Positions 62,073-64,000 of a stretch of 64,000 bases of DNA are shown one piece after another. The DNA comes from Corynebacterium sp. ACRPH. GTDB lineage: Bacteria; Actinomycetota; Actinomycetes; Mycobacteriales; Mycobacteriaceae. The stretch covers positions 62,001-126,000 of the forward strand of contig NZ_JAKRND010000005.1 in the NCBI RefSeq assembly GCF_022347285.1, in the 5' to 3' direction. The notes beneath the pieces were generated by a model. That model did no database searches and was not told the DNA's origin. It was given only the letters and a program-made list of their open reading frames with translations. Position numbers and translations under genes: made by a program. Every line of letters starts with the position of its first letter. Position 1 is the stretch's first letter.

Positions 62073-62101
62073 ACGTTAAATTTGAACTCAACGGTATGTC
62101 G
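62073..62101 (+). repeat. Att-like 29-bp motif, copy 5
   Basis: ACGTTAAATTTGAACTCAAC followed by GGTATGTCG. Left flank as copy 1 (higBA); right flank GTTGCAAAGTTAC as copy 3, so it looks like a recombinant between the two. Confidence 0.75.
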
Positions 62102-62150
62102 TTGCAAAGTTACCCCCTCTCGTTAACACCATCAAAAGGAGTGTTATTCA

Positions 62151-62399
62151 ATGAAAGCGATCGGCTTCTTAAGCTTCGGGCATTACGCCTTCGGCAGCTA
62201 GTGCGGGCCATCTGCGGAAAAGATCGCCAAGACTCGTCTGGAGATCACCCAGGCTGCGGACGAAATCGGCGTGAACAACGCGTCCTTCCGAGTCCACCAC
62301 TTCGCGCTGCAGGCCTCCGCCCCGATGCCGCTGCTGTGTGCTATCGCGGCCACCACCAAAATCATCGAGGTGGGCACCGGCGGCATCGACATGCGCTAG
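62151..62399 (+). pseudogene. LLM flavin oxidoreductase, N-terminal fragment with an amber stop
   Basis: Reads MKAIGFLSFGHYAFGS, then TAG at 62199-62201, then in the same frame AEKIAKTRLEITQAADEIGV and FRVHHFALQASAPMPLL. It ends in a TAG after GGIDMR, where intact relatives continue for over 200 residues. So the gene is both nonsense-mutated and truncated. AAGGAG lies upstream. LLM and ArsO-like genes often accompany arsenic genes. Confidence 0.75.
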
Positions 62400-62442
62400 C
62401 GCATATCGGGGTTGTAGCGTTTGAGTCATTGACTCCCGCCGT

Positions 62443-62832
62443 CTACAAGTACCTACACACTTGATCGGTGCTGCACGTTTCAGGATCCGGGTGCGCGGCG
62501 TCCTGGCTAAGGTCCGCGATAGTGTCGCGCAGCACGGAGAGCTGCGCGATCTGCTGCTCGATCTCAGCGAGGCGCACGTCAAGCAGGTCGCGCACGTGCC
62601 CGCAGGGCGCATGGCCGCCGTCGCGGATGTCGAGGATCTGGCGGATCTGGGCGAGGGTGAGGCCCGCGGCCTGGCCGCGGTGGATGAAGTCGATCCGAGC
62701 GACCATCTCGGGCGCGTAGTCGCGGTATCCGGACGGCGTGCGCTCGGTCGGGGGTAGAAGGCCCTGTTCCTCGTAGAAGCGAAGGGTCTTCGCGGTAGTG
62801 CCCGCCCTCTCGGCGAGTTCTCCGATCCACAT
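62443..62832 (-). CDS. merR: Mercury-responsive regulator MerR
   Basis: A 129-residue MerR protein. IGELAERAGTTAKTLRFYEE is the winged helix-turn-helix. The long dimer helix is followed by a Cys pattern (APCGHVRDLLDVRL and ETCSTDQVC) that may form the metal site; MerR of Gram-positives has three such cysteines. Divergent from merA with the operator between them. Confidence 0.85.
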   Translation of the reverse strand: MWIGELAERAGTTAKTLRFYEEQGLLPPTERTPSGYRDYAPEMVARIDFIHRGQAAGLTLAQIRQILDIRDGGHAPCGHVRDLLDVRLAEIEQQIAQLSVLRDTIADLSQDAAHPDPETCSTDQVCRYL

Positions 62833-62856
62833 TGCTGTCTCCCTCCGTGGCCGCGC

Positions 62857-62888
62857 TTGACCTTCCCCTGCACTGGAAGGTCCAGTAT
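62857..62888 (+). promoter_or_regulatory. mer operator/promoter
   Basis: TTGACC (62857-62862), then the perfect 8-bp dyad GACCTTCC (62859-62866) and GGAAGGTC (62875-62882), then CAGTAT (62883-62888), spacing 20 bp, so the over-long MerR-type spacer is present. Confidence 0.75.
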
Positions 62889-62930
62889 GGCTGAGACAGA
62901 GCAGAAAGCCAAGAGTTGACAGGAGTAGCG

Positions 62931-64000
62931 ATGCCTACGAAGTACGATCTCGCCATCATCGGATCGGGAGGCGGCGCGTTCGCCGCTGCGATCCGCGCCA
63001 GCACGCTCGGGAAGTCGGTGGTGATGATCGAGCGCGGGACGCTCGGCGGCACCTGCGTGAACACGGGCTGCGTCCCGTCGAAGGCGCTCATTGCCGCGGC
63101 CGGCGCGCGGCACGTCGCGGTCGACGCCGCAACCCGGTTCCCCGGGATCGCGACGACGGCGGATCCCGTCGACATGCCCGCGCTGATCGCTGGGAAGCAA
63201 GCGTTGGTGGAGTCGCTGCGCGGCGAGAAGTACGCCGACGTCGCCGACTCCTACGGCTGGCAGGTCCTCCGCGGCGACGCCTCGTTCGTGGGCACCCCTG
63301 ATGCGCCGGTTCTCGATGTTGCCGGATCCGACGGAAGCGTCGAGACCATCGAGGCCCACCACTACCTGGTCGCGACTGGTTCTCGCCCGTGGGCACCGCC
63401 GATCGACGGCCTGGAGGAGACCGGATACCTGACCTCGACCACGGCGATGGAGCTGACGGAGGTCCCCGAGTCGCTGCTGGTGCTCGGCGGCGGCTACGTC
63501 GCCCTGGAGCAGGCGCAGCTGTTCGCCCGCCTCGGCTCGCAGGTCACGCTGCTCGTGCGGTCCCGGCTCGCCTCGAAGGAGGAGCCGGAGGTGTCGAAGG
63601 CGCTCCAGGAGGTGTTCGCCGACGAGGGCATCCGCGTCGTCAGCCGCGCAGTGCCCACCCGGGTCTCCCGCGGCACGGGAGGCGAGGCCGTCGTGACCGC
63701 CGCCTTGTCCGGCGGCTCGCAGGAGTTCCGCGCCGACCAGGTCCTGGTCGCCCTCGGACGCCGTCCCGTCACCGATGGCCTGAACCTCGATGCGGTCGGG
63801 GTGAATACCGGAGACTCCGGCGAGGTGGTCGTCTCCGACCGGCTGCAGTCCTCGAACCCGCGGGTCTGGGCCGCGGGCGACGTGACCGGGCACCCCGAGT
63901 TCGTCTACGTCGCCGCCCACCACGGCACCCTCGTCGCCGAGAACGCGTTCGCCGACGCCGACCGGTCCGTCGACTACGCCCGCCTGCCGCGGGTGACGTT
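62931..64000 (+). CDS. merA: Mercuric reductase MerA, N-terminal part
   Basis: The gene runs past the window end; 356 codons are visible. FAD motif LAIIGSGGGAFAAAI, redox-active GGTCVNTGCVPSKAL, NAD(P)H motif VLGGGYVALEQAQLFARLG and the second FAD motif VWAAGDVTGHPEFVYVAA are all present. There is no N-terminal HMA domain (NmerA). It reduces Hg(II) to Hg(0) with NADPH. AGGAGTAGCG precedes the ATG. Confidence 0.93.
   Translation, partial: MPTKYDLAIIGSGGGAFAAAIRASTLGKSVVMIERGTLGGTCVNTGCVPSKALIAAAGARHVAVDAATRFPGIATTADPVDMPALIAGKQALVESLRGEKYADVADSYGWQVLRGDASFVGTPDAPVLDVAGSDGSVETIEAHHYLVATGSRPWAPPIDGLEETGYLTSTTAMELTEVPESLLVLGGGYVALEQAQLFARLGSQVTLLVRSRLASKEEPEVSKALQEVFADEGIRVVSRAVPTRVSRGTGGEAVVTAALSGGSQEFRADQVLVALGRRPVTDGLNLDAVGVNTGDSGEVVVSDRLQSSNPRVWAAGDVTGHPEFVYVAAHHGTLVAENAFADADRSVDYARLPRVT

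Larger units (their letters stand above)
46294..62101. mobile_element. Mosaic resistance region delimited by five att-like repeats
   Basis: A 15.8-kb region made of four modules between direct copies of a 29-bp motif: copper, erm(X), cadmium (plus an ArsO-like fragment), and a chromosomal-type module ending in higBA. Remnants of serine recombinases, truncated genes at module edges, and paralogous higBA pairs next to the first and last copies all indicate repeated site-specific insertion. A mercury module lies just beyond. The interpretation is inference; the repeats and gene fragments are seen directly. Confidence 0.65.

Noticed and set aside
46294-62101. A CRISPR array, suggested by five direct repeats of similar length
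   Set aside because: The repeats are 2.1-8.4 kb apart with genes between them, and no cas genes are present.
46294-62101. The 29-bp motif as a shared metal-responsive operator
   Set aside because: Copies lie next to unrelated genes (higB, remnants, an RHH gene), lack a consistent dyad or -35/-10 spacing, and separate operators were found for copper, cadmium and mercury genes.
62169-63923. A 584-codon frame opposite merA and overlapping merR
   Set aside because: MerA has complete FAD, redox and NADPH motifs on the plus strand; the opposite frame is an antisense shadow.

Overview
The window is a high-GC chromosome segment of a Corynebacterium. The block from mrp to typA has the gene content and order typical of corynebacteria and mycobacteria: sigE-cseE-tatB-mrp, divergent glgC/glgA, dapE and dapD, fdxA-dapC, and typA-lpqW-mshB. 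The copper cluster has the same gene order as copRS-copO-copB of C. glutamicum. I cannot name the species from the sequence alone. No tRNA, rRNA or CRISPR array was seen.

Layout. (1) 1-25 kb is conserved core: Mrp, the Tat component TatB, the envelope-stress sigma factor SigE with its zinc anti-sigma factor, glycogen synthesis (glgC/glgA), a GH32-like protein that seems to lack its catalytic acids, an RlmA-like methyltransferase, an M17 peptidase, a membrane DivIVA protein, a LOG-family protein, lysine/diaminopimelate synthesis (dapE, dapD, dapC), ferredoxin, mycothiol synthesis (mshB), the lipoglycan regulator lpqW and typA. (2) 25-28 kb is a small accessory patch with a DUF3800 gene and three tandem copies of an unrecognised ~97-residue gene at an exact 386-bp period. 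(3) 28-43 kb is mostly ordinary metabolism, transport and regulation, including a TipA-like MerR regulator with an apparent internal start. (4) 43.9-46.3 kb is a second accessory patch (unknown protein, DUF2625 protein, higBA module). (5) 46.3-64 kb is a mosaic resistance region.

The mosaic region is the most interesting part. A 29-bp motif (core GTTGAACTTGAACTCCACG) occurs five times in the same orientation at 46294, 54704, 57043, 59950 and 62073. The intervals hold, in order, a complete copper-resistance cluster (CopRS, CopB, HMA chaperone, CueP, multicopper oxidase, decayed DUF305 lipoprotein), an erm(X) macrolide-resistance gene with its leader peptide, a cadmium-type cmtR-cadA pair plus an ArsO-like fragment, and a stretch of chromosome-like genes (RHH protein, VOC protein, arfB) ending in a second higBA module. 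Beyond the fifth copy lie a broken LLM oxidoreductase and the mer genes (merR, merA), which run off the window. Two of the motif copies sit just upstream of truncated serine-recombinase 5' ends, and higBA paralogues sit beside the first and last copies. I infer that the motif is the attachment site of a family of serine-recombinase elements that inserted successively at each other's ends.

Regulation visible in the sequence: a CopR box of the C. glutamicum type between copR and cueP; two tandem CsoR-like palindromes upstream of the chaperone-copB operon; three 19-bp-spaced direct repeats over the cmtR start; a MerR dyad in the merR/merA gap; an erm(X) leader peptide with hairpins; a MerR-type promoter ahead of the TipA-like gene; and matching HigA-type operators ahead of both higBA pairs.
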